Positions 1 through 9,493 of a stretch of 64,000 bases of DNA are shown here, one piece after another. The notes beneath the pieces are model-generated. The model saw nothing but the letters and a program-made list of their open reading frames with translations. It was not told the origin of the DNA and made no database searches. The translations under genes were made by a program, and so were the position numbers. Origin of the DNA: Kiritimatiellota bacterium (GTDB lineage Bacteria; Verrucomicrobiota; Kiritimatiellia; Kiritimatiellales; Tichowtungiaceae); the NCBI GenBank assembly GCA_014381785.1, contig JACNKZ010000035.1, positions 41,361-105,360 on the forward strand, written 5' to 3'. Numbering within the stretch: the first letter of the stretch is position 1; every line of letters begins with the position of its first letter.

Positions 1-1
1 T

Positions 2-157
2 TCTCCAAACCTCGGGAAAAGCTCCTTCAAGCTCTGGCAACCCTATCGTGCTGTGAGCATGACCAACAGTTACGCCTTTATTCCCGGTCCGCGATTTGGT
101 CTGCTTCTTCAGGACTTCTTAGAGGCAATCAGGCAGAATGATTTGGAGGCAGAATAA
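2..157 (+). CDS. C-terminal fragment of a probable ABC transporter substrate-binding protein (BtuF/FecB-like), truncated by the window edge
   Basis: Frame 2 reads SPNLGKSSFKLWQPYRAVSMTNSYAFIPGPRFGLLLQDFLEAIRQNDLEAE*. It lies immediately upstream of ABC ATPase and permease genes. The TAA stop (155-157) overlaps the next ATG (157). Confidence 0.55.
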   Translation, partial: SPNLGKSSFKLWQPYRAVSMTNSYAFIPGPRFGLLLQDFLEAIRQNDLEAE

Positions 158-935
158 TGACTGTAAAGTACACGCAGCCACCCATTCAGCGATCACAGGA
201 CGAATTTAACGAAATAGACTACCAGGTTATGGGGCAGGCTTTTGACCTACATAACAATATGGGTAATTTGTGGGATGAGCGTGAATACCGCCATCAGCTT
301 GCAGTAAAATGCACAGCAATCGGACTGAAAACATTCGAAGAGGTTCACGTTTCTATTTCCCATAACGGGTTCTGTAAAAACTATTTCATCGACCTTTTGA
401 TTAACGGAAATATTTACGAACTAAAAACCGCAACAGCCATTACCAAAAACCATGAAGCACAAACCATCAATTATCTTTTTCTCGCGAACACCCTGCATGG
501 AAAAATCATAAACTTCAGACCAGATTCTCTAAAGTGGCGCTTTGTTTCAACGTCTTTGACAGCAACTGATCGAGCGTTATATTCTCTTCGAACTTCAACA
601 TGGAATCCTCAAACGAAATCTGCGCTGAAAATCCCCACACTACTAAACGATTTACTGGATGCCTGGGGAGCCTGTTTATCTACAAATCTATATAAAGAAG
701 CCCTTTGTCATTTCCTCAACATTCACTTAGAAAATGAACATCAACGATTCACTCCCTTATCGCCCAACACGGTTTTTCATATGTCAGGCCTGAGTGCACA
801 GAAGAACAACCTTAGAAACAACCTGCAGAAATATCTCAATACATCGAGATTCGACGAGCTCCTTTGGATTAATTTTGACCAAACCCAAATTGAACTTTCT
901 TGTCTGCATCATTCTGCCTAAAAATTATTCTGCCT
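131..935 (+). mobile_element. Inverted-repeat-bounded cassette carrying a GxxExxY-like ORF (repeat family A)
   Basis: Left arm 131-158 AGGCAGAATGATTTGGAGGCAGAATAAT; right arm 909-935 TCATTCTGCCTAAAAATTATTCTGCCT. The ORF start and stop codons lie inside the arms. Confidence 0.6.
157..921 (+). CDS. Long GxxExxY-like / PD-(D/E)XK superfamily protein
   Basis: GNLWDEREY resembles the GxxExxY region; FIDLLINGNIYELKT resembles a D-Xn-ELK nuclease motif; homologous over its full length to ORF 4484-5284. Confidence 0.7.
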   Translation: MTVKYTQPPIQRSQDEFNEIDYQVMGQAFDLHNNMGNLWDEREYRHQLAVKCTAIGLKTFEEVHVSISHNGFCKNYFIDLLINGNIYELKTATAITKNHEAQTINYLFLANTLHGKIINFRPDSLKWRFVSTSLTATDRALYSLRTSTWNPQTKSALKIPTLLNDLLDAWGACLSTNLYKEALCHFLNIHLENEHQRFTPLSPNTVFHMSGLSAQKNNLRNNLQKYLNTSRFDELLWINFDQTQIELSCLHHSA

Positions 936-941
936 AATCTC

Positions 942-1715
942 ATGAATTCCGCCATCCAAATAAAAGAGCTAGCATTGAAACTCGGTGGAGTTTCTATTCT
1001 CAAAGGCATTTCATTTTCGGTCGCCGAAGGCGAATACATCTCCATCATCGGCCCGAACGGCGCGGGAAAAACCACCCTGATGCGCTGTCTGCTCGGCATG
1101 TATGTCTATGAAGGAAGCGTCCGGATTGACGGAACAGAATGTTCGCAGGCCAACAGCCGCGAACTGGCGAAAACCATCAGCTATGTTCCGCAAACGCATG
1201 ATATGGAATTTCCGCTAACGGTCCGGGACTTTGTGATGATGGGCCGCTACCCCTACCTTTCTCCGCTCGCTCCGGCGCAGAAAAGAGATATCGAAGCGGT
1301 CGAAAAGGCGTTGGAAGTCACCGGCACCGGATCGTTCCGCGACCGTCTGCTCCGCACGCTCTCCGGCGGTGAACGGCAGAAAGTCTACATCGCCGCCGCC
1401 CTCGCGCAGGAAACGCCGGTGATGCTGCTCGACGAACCCGCCACCTTTCTCGACTGGAAGCATCAGGCGGATGTGATGCAGCTGCTTAAAAAAATCAACC
1501 GGGAGTGCGGCGCCACCATCGTGGCGGTCAATCACGACTTAAACAGCGCCGCGCACTGGTCCGACCGCATCATCGCCCTCAAAGAGGGTGCCGTACTGCT
1601 CGACGGTCCGCCCGCCGAAATCATTCAACCCGGCCCGCTCAAGGAACTCTTCGAAACCACCTTCATCCGCAAAGAAACCCTCGCCCCCATAACGAAAAAG
1701 AATCAGGCAGAATGA
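942..1715 (+). CDS. ABC transporter ATP-binding protein (iron/cobalamin type, FecE/BtuD-like)
   Basis: Walker A GPNGAGKTT, signature LSGGERQ, Walker B VMLLDEP. Start set at MNSAIQIKEL (942) inside ORF 900-1715. Confidence 0.93.
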   Translation: MNSAIQIKELALKLGGVSILKGISFSVAEGEYISIIGPNGAGKTTLMRCLLGMYVYEGSVRIDGTECSQANSRELAKTISYVPQTHDMEFPLTVRDFVMMGRYPYLSPLAPAQKRDIEAVEKALEVTGTGSFRDRLLRTLSGGERQKVYIAAALAQETPVMLLDEPATFLDWKHQADVMQLLKKINRECGATIVAVNHDLNSAAHWSDRIIALKEGAVLLDGPPAEIIQPGPLKELFETTFIRKETLAPITKKNQAE

Positions 1716-1784
1716 TTTATAGGCGGAATAATTATTCCTTTCAGATCGGTAGCAAATCATTCCGCCTAAAAAATGATTCTGCCT
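1705..1784. repeat. Family A miniature hairpin element, no ORF
   Basis: Left arm AGGCAGAATGATTTATAGGCGGAATAAT (1705-1732), right arm AATCATTCCGCCTAAAAAATGATTCTGCCT (1755-1784). Confidence 0.85.
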
Positions 1785-1803
1785 AAAAATCTATGAACAA
1801 AAC

Positions 1804-2751
1804 ATGAAACTAAAATTCACCATTCTGATTCTGCTGGCAACTGGCTCGCTACTGCTTTTTCCAATGATTGGAAGCACGGATGTATTGAATGACCCGGCGG
1901 GCATGGAGATTCTGCTGAAGCTGCGGATTCCGCGCGTGCTGACCGCGTTTCTGGCGGGGATCGCACTGGCGACCAGCGGTATGATTTTTCAGGCGCTGTT
2001 CCGCAATCCGCTTTCGACTCCGTTCACGCTCGGCGTATCAGGCGGCGCGGCGCTCGGTGCGGCGCTGTGGATGCGCTTCGGCACCGCCACCGCACTGGCC
2101 GGTATCGTCGGTACGTCATTGGCCGGCTTCGGCGGCGCACTGATCGCGGTGACACTGGTCTACGGACTGGCGCGCGCCAAGGGCGGCTTTGCCACCGACA
2201 CCCTGCTGCTGGCGGGCGTGGCGGTGAACTTCTTTTTCTCCAGTCTGATTCTGCTCATTCAGTATTTCAGCGATGCCGGCGAAACCTTCCGCATGATCCG
2301 CTGGCTGATGGGCGGTTTTTCGGTGATCGGCTTTTCGACCCCGATCAACTTGAGCCTGTTTGTGCTGGCTGGGCTGGGCGTCTGCGCCCTGCTGACGCGG
2401 GAGATGAACCTGCTTCTGACTGGCGATGAGCTGGCCGCCGCGCGCGGCGTGAATGTAAAGCGCACCCGTAAACTGCTTTTCTTTTCCGCCTCGCTGATGA
2501 CCGGCGCGGCGGTGGCCTTTTGCGGCCCGGTCGGTTTCGTCGGGCTGATGGTGCCGCATATCTGCCGCAAACTGTTCGGAGCGGATCACCGCCGCCTCTT
2601 CCCGGCGGTGATCCTGTTCGGCGGGCTCTTTATGACGGTCTGCGATGGACTCGCCCGCACACTGCTCGCACCAATTGAAATGCCTGCAGGATTGATCACC
2701 GCCCTGCTCGGCGGCCCGTTTTTCATCTGGCTTCTGGTGAAAAAGTCATAA
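1804..2751 (+). CDS. FecCD/BtuC-family ABC transporter permease
   Basis: RIPRVLTAFLAGIALATSGMIFQALFRNPLSTP and GPVGFVGLMVPHICR are family hallmarks. Confidence 0.93.
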   Translation: MKLKFTILILLATGSLLLFPMIGSTDVLNDPAGMEILLKLRIPRVLTAFLAGIALATSGMIFQALFRNPLSTPFTLGVSGGAALGAALWMRFGTATALAGIVGTSLAGFGGALIAVTLVYGLARAKGGFATDTLLLAGVAVNFFFSSLILLIQYFSDAGETFRMIRWLMGGFSVIGFSTPINLSLFVLAGLGVCALLTREMNLLLTGDELAAARGVNVKRTRKLLFFSASLMTGAAVAFCGPVGFVGLMVPHICRKLFGADHRRLFPAVILFGGLFMTVCDGLARTLLAPIEMPAGLITALLGGPFFIWLLVKKS

Positions 2752-2866
2752 AATCAAGACACAACCCCGTGGTGTCTGAATCAGGCTCATTGTCTTGTTA
2801 AGCAGCTTGAATGCGTATATCCTGTAGGCCTATAAAGTTCTTCCAGTACGAACGGAGGGTTTCAAA

Positions 2867-3631
2867 ATGACTCTACGCACGAAACATAAACTGACCTCCC
2901 TGACGACGCGCAATGCGCTCATTCAGGTGGAAATTTCAATTGTGCTTCTGGCGATCATCCCAAGTTTATCGCTTTTCTATCTAGGCACCGTTGTTGATAA
3001 AAACAGCCCCTATTTTTCGGTGGGCACCCTGCTCTTAATCGGCCTGTTAACTGCGGCCGTGGCAGCCCCGGGCTTCGTGATTTTACGAAAATATCCGAAA
3101 AATATTATGAAGCTTCGCTACTACATCACCGATATTTCAAAGGGAACCCTGCCGGATAAAATCGAACTGGAGGATGCTCAGACCTCGGATGATCTCCAAT
3201 ACATTGAAAACCACTTTAACCATGTTCTGGAAAAAATGAAGCAACGCATTGCGTCAGCAGAAAAACAATTTGAAACGGAGCGCACCCTGAGAGAAACAGT
3301 TGAGCAGCAACAGGAAACTCTGATAGAAGCCGAGCGACACCGCACGATGGTCCAGACAATTGGAGCCGCCTGCCACCATATCGGCCAACCCGCCGCCGTA
3401 CTGCAGCTCCGGATGGATCTTTTACAAAACCTTGCATCGAATGAACAGGAACGCGAGGAAATCGAAGGGTGCATCAAGTCCGTAACGCAGATCACAGATA
3501 TTCTGCAACAACTGCAACGGGTTAGTGAATTTAGAACCGTCCCCTATATTCACACTGAAAACACTCCCGGTGATGAAATTCTCGCCTTCGACTCGAATGA
3601 CCCGATCGAGAAACCAACGGAGCCGAGTTAA
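2867..3631 (+). CDS. Membrane protein with a DHp-like histidine kinase dimerisation segment but no HATPase domain
   Basis: Two N-terminal TM segments, HAMP-like linker, coiled coil and IGAACHHIGQPAAVLQLRMDLL; the ORF ends before any ATPase domain. Confidence 0.5.
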   Translation: MTLRTKHKLTSLTTRNALIQVEISIVLLAIIPSLSLFYLGTVVDKNSPYFSVGTLLLIGLLTAAVAAPGFVILRKYPKNIMKLRYYITDISKGTLPDKIELEDAQTSDDLQYIENHFNHVLEKMKQRIASAEKQFETERTLRETVEQQQETLIEAERHRTMVQTIGAACHHIGQPAAVLQLRMDLLQNLASNEQEREEIEGCIKSVTQITDILQQLQRVSEFRTVPYIHTENTPGDEILAFDSNDPIEKPTEPS

Positions 3632-3699
3632 CGATACGCGCTGGTCCGGCCCGATCCGTTTTTCCAATGGCGCGTCTCGCACCACAGGCGGTTGGAAAA

Positions 3700-4458
3700 T
3701 CAGTTGAGCGCCGCGATCCGCGCAAGGCCTTTGAGCGTCAGGTGCGGATCAACCGGCACCGGATTACCCAATCCTCCTGCCCGCAATGTCTGCGACATAG
3801 TCGTTGCAGGCGGGTGGAAAACCCATTCGGCGAAGCCGCCGGTGGCGCAAACCTTCATCTCCGCTCCCAGCTCCTGTTCAAGCTGCGCGAGTATTTCTTT
3901 CACCATGCCCAGATAACCAAAGTGCGCCCCGATCTGCATCGCTTCGGCCGTGCTTTTCCCGATCACCGCAGTGGTCTGAGCCGGTTTGATATGCGGCAGT
4001 AATGCAGTTTTTTCAGCCAGATAATCGAACATGAGCGGCAGGCCGGGGCAAATAATACCGCCGACATAGCCTTCGTCCTTTTTGACAATGTCGAAGGTCA
4101 GCGCGGTGCCGAAATCGCAAACCACCACCGGCGCGCCGCAGGTCGCAGCCGCTTCACAGGCATTGGCCAGCCGATCCGCACCAATCATTTCAGGGTTCGG
4201 ATACGTGATGGGAATACCCAGATCGGACTCATGACTTACCCATAGGATTTCATGAACCCCCAGTTCGTTCAGGAAAGTCTCCCACTGTTTATTCACTGGC
4301 GGCTTAACCGAGGCAATCACCGCCCGTTGCGGCATGATTTCGAGCTGAACGGCCGGGCAATCAGACGCTGTGCGTTGAACCGAACTCAACCCGTTCGCGC
4401 CCGCCAGTGCCAGCGACGTGCTCGTATTCCCGATATCGATGACCAATGTAAATTTCAT
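3700..4458 (-). CDS. coaX: Type III pantothenate kinase
   Basis: MKFTLVIDIGNTSTSLAL, VVCDFGTALTFDIV, GGIICPGL. Confidence 0.92.
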   Translation of the reverse strand: MKFTLVIDIGNTSTSLALAGANGLSSVQRTASDCPAVQLEIMPQRAVIASVKPPVNKQWETFLNELGVHEILWVSHESDLGIPITYPNPEMIGADRLANACEAAATCGAPVVVCDFGTALTFDIVKKDEGYVGGIICPGLPLMFDYLAEKTALLPHIKPAQTTAVIGKSTAEAMQIGAHFGYLGMVKEILAQLEQELGAEMKVCATGGFAEWVFHPPATTMSQTLRAGGLGNPVPVDPHLTLKGLARIAALN

Positions 4459-4459
4459 T

Positions 4460-5342
4460 TTAACAGGATGATGGATAACAGGATTATTTTTTTAGAGTGA
4501 TCAATTGAACTGTCGCCCGATTAAAATTTATCCATTGAATTTGCTTGAGACTCGTATGTTCAAATATTTTCAAGAGTTGTTTTTTATAAGATTCAAAATG
4601 TCGAATGGTTGATGATATGTGCAAGCAGGTCTCTTCATCCAGACAACATAATCTCTGATGCCCGACAAGGTAGTTGTTAACAAAAATATTTACAGGTTGC
4701 ATCAAGACATCATCACCGCCAAGAAAATGACAAACCGCTTCCCGATAAAGGTTCACGTCCAAATATACGCCCCAATCTACTAACAAATTTTGAACTATTT
4801 CCCTGATAAATTTACCAGAGGGAATCTCTGTTGACCACGTTGCGTCATCGACTTCATAACTCATCCGGTTTATTGCATTCAAGGTTGTCGTTACAAACCG
4901 GTACTGAACTGATGGAGAAGAAAAATTTATTAGTTTGCCAAACTGTAAATTGCTCAACAGCAAGTAATTTAACAATTGCGACTCGTGCTGTCCGTTTAAC
5001 GTTTCAACGGCTTTCAACTCACAGATCGATCCGCAATTCATCAACGCATCGAGATAGTACGATTTTTTAAATGACTCAAAAGAAACAACGATTTCACTTT
5101 CTGAACGAACAATTAATCCACTATCCGTACAACGTCGCAACAGCTCTATCTGATACACGTGCTCGTTATAAAGCCGTCCCAGTTCATTCTGGATGGAAAA
5201 TGAATGCTTCATTACTAGATGATCGATCTCATAAAACTGAGATCTCGACATCGGAACAACATCGAATTTGCAGAGAATCGGCATGAGACTTCTTTAATTT
5301 CGTGTAGAATCAAAAATCATCTTGTTGTCCATCATCCTGTAA
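4460..5342 (-). mobile_element. Inverted-repeat-bounded cassette carrying the second GxxExxY-like ORF (repeat family B)
   Basis: Left arm 4460-4491 TTAACAGGATGATGGATAACAGGATTATTTTT; right arm 5312-5342 AAAAATCATCTTGTTGTCCATCATCCTGTAA. It fills the coaX-nadC intergenic region. Confidence 0.6.
4484..5284 (-). CDS. Long GxxExxY-like / PD-(D/E)XK superfamily protein
   Basis: GRLYNEHVY and YLDALMNCGSICELKAVE; homologous to ORF 157-921, including the C-terminal NLYREAVCHFL and WINF blocks. Confidence 0.7.
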   Translation of the reverse strand: MPILCKFDVVPMSRSQFYEIDHLVMKHSFSIQNELGRLYNEHVYQIELLRRCTDSGLIVRSESEIVVSFESFKKSYYLDALMNCGSICELKAVETLNGQHESQLLNYLLLSNLQFGKLINFSSPSVQYRFVTTTLNAINRMSYEVDDATWSTEIPSGKFIREIVQNLLVDWGVYLDVNLYREAVCHFLGGDDVLMQPVNIFVNNYLVGHQRLCCLDEETCLHISSTIRHFESYKKQLLKIFEHTSLKQIQWINFNRATVQLITLKK

Positions 5343-5349
5343 ATATTTA

Positions 5350-6216
5350 TTATGCCCAATCAAGCGCGAGGTCGGCCGCCGGAGCCGAATGGGTCAGCGC
5401 GCCAACCGAAACGGCATTCACACCCGTTTTGGCGATTTCACGGATGGTATCGAGATTCACGCCGCCGGACGCTTCGGTTTTGCATATGCCTTCGCACAGT
5501 TTGACGCAGTCACGCAAAACAATCGGCGGCATGTTGTCGAGCAGCACCCAGTCCGGCTTGGCAGGCAGAACTTCCTGCAGCTGTTCAATGGTGTCGACCT
5601 CCACTTCAACCAGACGATCCGGAAAACGGTCGCGCACAGCCTGAACCGCTCCGCTGATGCCGCTGTCGTGGTTTTCGGCCCAGTACGCCAGATGGTTGTC
5701 TTTCAGCATGGCCATGTCGTAGAGACCCATGCGGTGATTGTTTCCGCCGCCGCACAATACAGAATATTTTTCGAACGCACGCAACGTCGGCGTGGTTTTG
5801 CGGGTATCGAGCAGTTTTACATCCGGATTGTTGGCTTCTTCAACATACTGCCGGGTCAGCGTGGCGACACCGCTCATGCGTTGGATAAAGTTGAGCGCGG
5901 TGCGCTCGCCGACCAGAATGCTGCGGGCCGAGCCCGAAAGGGTCAGTACGACATCGCCGTGCTCCATGGGGCTTCCATCCGTCATTCCCTCTTCAATTTT
6001 GAGTGACGGATCAACCTGACGGAACACTTCGGCCGCGACGCTTGCGCCAGCCAGCACGCCGGTCTGACGCGCCACGAGGTGCGCGGTGGCCGGCCGGCCT
6101 TCCGGCACGAGTGCGTCGGCGGTTACATCGACGGCTTGCGGCCCAAGGTCTTCAGCCAGCGATTCGCAAATGCGTTTTTTTACATCCGGATTGGAAAGAA
6201 GGTCAGGAAGGTTCAT
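5350..6216 (-). CDS. nadC: Nicotinate-nucleotide pyrophosphorylase (carboxylating)
   Basis: RTALNFIQRMSGVATLTRQYV, LDTRKTTPTLRAFEKYSVLCGGGNNHRMGLYDMAMLKDNH. Confidence 0.96.
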   Translation of the reverse strand: MNLPDLLSNPDVKKRICESLAEDLGPQAVDVTADALVPEGRPATAHLVARQTGVLAGASVAAEVFRQVDPSLKIEEGMTDGSPMEHGDVVLTLSGSARSILVGERTALNFIQRMSGVATLTRQYVEEANNPDVKLLDTRKTTPTLRAFEKYSVLCGGGNNHRMGLYDMAMLKDNHLAYWAENHDSGISGAVQAVRDRFPDRLVEVEVDTIEQLQEVLPAKPDWVLLDNMPPIVLRDCVKLCEGICKTEASGGVNLDTIREIAKTGVNAVSVGALTHSAPAADLALDWA

Positions 6217-6234
6217 TAAGGAATCTCCGTAAAA

Positions 6235-7266
6235 TCAGGAGGGTTGGGGAATGTTTTTTCCGGTTCCCATCAGCACACTGATGGGTTTCAGCGCCTCGAT
6301 GTTTTCGCAGACAATTTTGATGGCGGCGGCAATCGGAACGGAAAGCAGTGCGCCGGTAATTCCCCATAACCAGCCCCAGAAAATCAGTGAAAGAAGAATC
6401 ACCACCGGACTGAGATTAAGACTGTCGCCCATCAGCTTCGGCTCAATAAAACTGCCCATGGTCTGTTGGATCAAAAGCAGCAGAATCAAAACAATCACGG
6501 CGGGCCAGAAATCGGGATAGAACTGCACCAGAGCCACCAGCACGGGCGGAACGGTGGCAATCACCGAACCCACCGTAGGAATAAAATTCAGCAGGAAGGT
6601 GAAAACAGCCCAGGTGACAGGGAAATCCACCTTCATGAATAACAGCACCAGATAAACTAAAACAGCGGTCACGGCACTAATCGCCACCTTGATTGAGAGA
6701 TAGCGACTGATCTGTCCGGCAATGGAACCGGTCACCTCGGTGATTTGCTCAGCGCGGCGACCTTCAAAGGCCTGTTCGATCTTGCGCTGGCTATAGGGTT
6801 TTCCGAGCAGCATGAAAACCAGGAAAATCAGGATCATTCCCATATTGCTGACCAGGCTGACAAATGAACCGGACAGGGTGACCAGGCCGGATCCTATTTT
6901 TCCGGCCCAATCAAACTCATCAAAATAGGTCTCTGGAATGTTAAAGCGAACCATGGCGTCCGCGGCAATCTGATTGAGCTTCACCGCATACTCATCATAC
7001 TGCCCGATGAAGCCCAGTACTCGGGTTTGCACGAAATAGCCAATCAGATAGAAAAACCCGATCAGAATCAGCAGGACGGCCAGCACGGCCACACCGGTCG
7101 GCACCTTATGGCGCGCCAGAAAATTGACTACCGGGGCAAACAGATAGGACAGAAGCCAGGCGATGATCAACGGCAGAATAACCACTTGCGCGGCTTTAAG
7201 GACAAAGCCGACCAGCACCAGAGTGATGATACCGAGAAACGGAATCAAATAGCGGTTATCCTGCAT
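6235..7266 (-). CDS. AI-2E family transporter
   Basis: 343-aa polytopic protein with FLLNFIPTVGSVIATVPPVLVAL and QQTMGSFIEPKLMGDSLNLSPVV. Confidence 0.9.
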   Translation of the reverse strand: MQDNRYLIPFLGIITLVLVGFVLKAAQVVILPLIIAWLLSYLFAPVVNFLARHKVPTGVAVLAVLLILIGFFYLIGYFVQTRVLGFIGQYDEYAVKLNQIAADAMVRFNIPETYFDEFDWAGKIGSGLVTLSGSFVSLVSNMGMILIFLVFMLLGKPYSQRKIEQAFEGRRAEQITEVTGSIAGQISRYLSIKVAISAVTAVLVYLVLLFMKVDFPVTWAVFTFLLNFIPTVGSVIATVPPVLVALVQFYPDFWPAVIVLILLLLIQQTMGSFIEPKLMGDSLNLSPVVILLSLIFWGWLWGITGALLSVPIAAAIKIVCENIEALKPISVLMGTGKNIPQPS

Positions 7267-7404
7267 AGTTCACCTCCGGTGATAAATACGAATATCTAAA
7301 TCCGAAGCACGAAACAAATTTCCAATGTTTGGAAAATTCTAATTTCACAAATTTAATCATTATTTCGGATTTCGAAATTAGTGTTTCGAATTTCTGAACA
7401 CAGC

Positions 7405-8019
7405 TCATCTGTGTTCAGCTTCGTAGGCTGTAATATCAGCCTCATACTGAAGCGTCAGAGCGATATCGTCCAGCCCTTCCAAAAGCTTTGTTTTCAGATC
7501 AGCGGCGATATCGAACGAATAAACCTGATCTCCTGAAGCGGCATGAAGCGTCACCGTCTGCGCGGCCAGATCCACGGTTCCCTGCACGCCCGGCTCTTTT
7601 TCCAAGGTTTGGAAAATCTCATCCACCTGAACTTCGGACAGCTCAATGGTGAGCAGACCGTTCTTGCCGCAGTTGTTGCGGAAGATATCGGCAAAGCCGG
7701 GATTCTCGTCCTGACGCGGCGCAATAATGGCCTTGAAGCCGTACTGTACGACCGCCCAGACGGCGTGCTCGCGGCTCGAACCGCACCCGCAGTTGTTGCG
7801 TGTTACCAGAATCTCGGCATTCTTCGTTTCCGGCTTGTTCAGCACGAAATCGGGATTGTCCGATCCATCATCGAAATAACGCCAGTCAGAAAACAGCGCC
7901 GCGCCGAAGCCGGTGCGTTTGATCGACTTGAGATGCTCTTTCGGAATCAGCGCATCGGTGTCGATATTTGCACGATCAACACCGGCCACGATGCCTGTGA
8001 ATTTTTCAAATTTGTCCAT
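7405..8019 (-). CDS. leuD: 3-isopropylmalate dehydratase small subunit
   Basis: VDRANIDTDALIPKEHLK, NNCGCGSSREHAVWAV. Confidence 0.95.
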   Translation of the reverse strand: MDKFEKFTGIVAGVDRANIDTDALIPKEHLKSIKRTGFGAALFSDWRYFDDGSDNPDFVLNKPETKNAEILVTRNNCGCGSSREHAVWAVVQYGFKAIIAPRQDENPGFADIFRNNCGKNGLLTIELSEVQVDEIFQTLEKEPGVQGTVDLAAQTVTLHAASGDQVYSFDIAADLKTKLLEGLDDIALTLQYEADITAYEAEHR

Positions 8020-8021
8020 GA

Positions 8022-9425
8022 TTAAAGCTCCTCGCGAATATCTACAAAGTGACCGGCGACCGCGGCGGCGGCGGCCATTTTCGGGCTGACCAGATGGGTG
8101 CGTCCGCCTTTGCCCTGGCGTCCTTCAAAGTTGCGGTTCGATGTCGATGCGCAGCGTTCTTTGTCGCGCAGCTTGTCGGCGTTCATGGCCAGGCACATGC
8201 TGCAGCCCGCGAAGCGCCACTCGGCACCCGCTTCAATAAAGATACGATCGAGCCGCTCTTTCTCGCCCTGATAGCGAACGGCTTCCGATCCCGGAACCAC
8301 CAGCATACGGACGCCTTCGGCGACCTTTTTGCCCTTAATGTACTCCGCGGCTTCGCGCAGGTCTTCAATACGGCCGTTGGTGCAGCTTCCGATAAATACG
8401 GTTTCGATCTCGATGTCGGTCATCTTCGTGCCCGGCTCCAGACCCATGTAGTCGAGCGCGGCGCGCACGTCGGCGGGCGAATATTCCGGCACGGCATCGA
8501 GAGCCGGCACTTCGCCGGTCACATCCACGCCCATACCGGGGCTGGTGCCCCACGTCACCTGCGGAGCCAGATCATTCACATCGATCGTCAGCTCGTGATC
8601 AAAATGCGCGCCTTCATCGGTGTAGAACTGCTTCCAGTTTTCAATGGCCTTTACAAGCTCGTCGCCTTTCGGGGCATAAACGCGGTTACCGGAGCCAACA
8701 TAGTCGAACGTGATCTGATCGGGAGCAACCAGTCCGGCGCGCGCGCCAGCTTCAATCGCCATATTGCAGATCGTCAGGCGGCCTTCCATTGAAAGCGTCT
8801 CAATGGCTTCGCCGCAAAATTCAAACGCGCAGCTAGTCCCACCGGCGGTACCGATGATGCTAATCAGCTTCAAAACCATATCCTTGGCGGTCACGCCCGG
8901 CTTCAAGGTTCCGGTAAATTCGACTTTATAGTTTTTCGGTTTTTTCTGACGCAACGTCTGCGTAGCCAGCACGTGCTCCACTTCGGAGGTGCCGATGCCG
9001 AACGCGATCGAACCGAACGCACCGTGCGTCGCGGTGTGCGAATCGCCGCAAACCACCGTCATGCCCGGTAGAACAATGCCCTGCTCCGGTCCGATGATGT
9101 GAATCACGCCTTGACGGTCGTCGCCGAGCGGGAACAGCGTCACGCTGGTTGTTGCGCAATTTTCTGTCAATGCATCAACCTGCGCCTTGGCGATCGGATC
9201 GGTAATGTTCATCCGGCTCTCGTCGGTCGGCACATTATGGTCCATCGTGGCGAACGTGCAGTCCGGGCGACGCACCTTGCGGCCCGCGAGGCGGAGGCCT
9301 TCAAAGGCCTGCGGACTGGTCACCTCATGAACCAAATGGCGGTCAATATACAGTAGCACCTCGTCGTTACCGAGTTCCTTCACGACGTGTGCATCCCAAA
9401 TCTTGTCAAACAGTGTTTTACTCAT
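8022..9425 (-). CDS. leuC: 3-isopropylmalate dehydratase large subunit
   Basis: [44 protein letters not shown]. Confidence 0.97.
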   Translation of the reverse strand: MSKTLFDKIWDAHVVKELGNDEVLLYIDRHLVHEVTSPQAFEGLRLAGRKVRRPDCTFATMDHNVPTDESRMNITDPIAKAQVDALTENCATTSVTLFPLGDDRQGVIHIIGPEQGIVLPGMTVVCGDSHTATHGAFGSIAFGIGTSEVEHVLATQTLRQKKPKNYKVEFTGTLKPGVTAKDMVLKLISIIGTAGGTSCAFEFCGEAIETLSMEGRLTICNMAIEAGARAGLVAPDQITFDYVGSGNRVYAPKGDELVKAIENWKQFYTDEGAHFDHELTIDVNDLAPQVTWGTSPGMGVDVTGEVPALDAVPEYSPADVRAALDYMGLEPGTKMTDIEIETVFIGSCTNGRIEDLREAAEYIKGKKVAEGVRMLVVPGSEAVRYQGEKERLDRIFIEAGAEWRFAGCSMCLAMNADKLRDKERCASTSNRNFEGRQGKGGRTHLVSPKMAAAAAVAGHFVDIREEL

Positions 9426-9493
9426 AGCGGCAGAGGGTATCTTCCCCGCCTGCCCCCATCAAGCAAAAGGGGCGCGGGAAATCAGAGAGAGTG

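Noticed and set aside
869-1786. Antisense and alternate-frame ORFs over the ABC transporter genes (869-1099 -, 1215-1535 -, 1505-1786 +) and similar overlaps throughout
   Set aside because: They overlap well-supported genes on the other strand or frame and have low-complexity, family-less translations; typical GC-rich shadow ORFs.
2752-2866. Cobalamin or other riboswitch near the ABC transporter operon
   Set aside because: No recognisable conserved riboswitch core could be read in this gap; the true operon leader lies upstream of the window.
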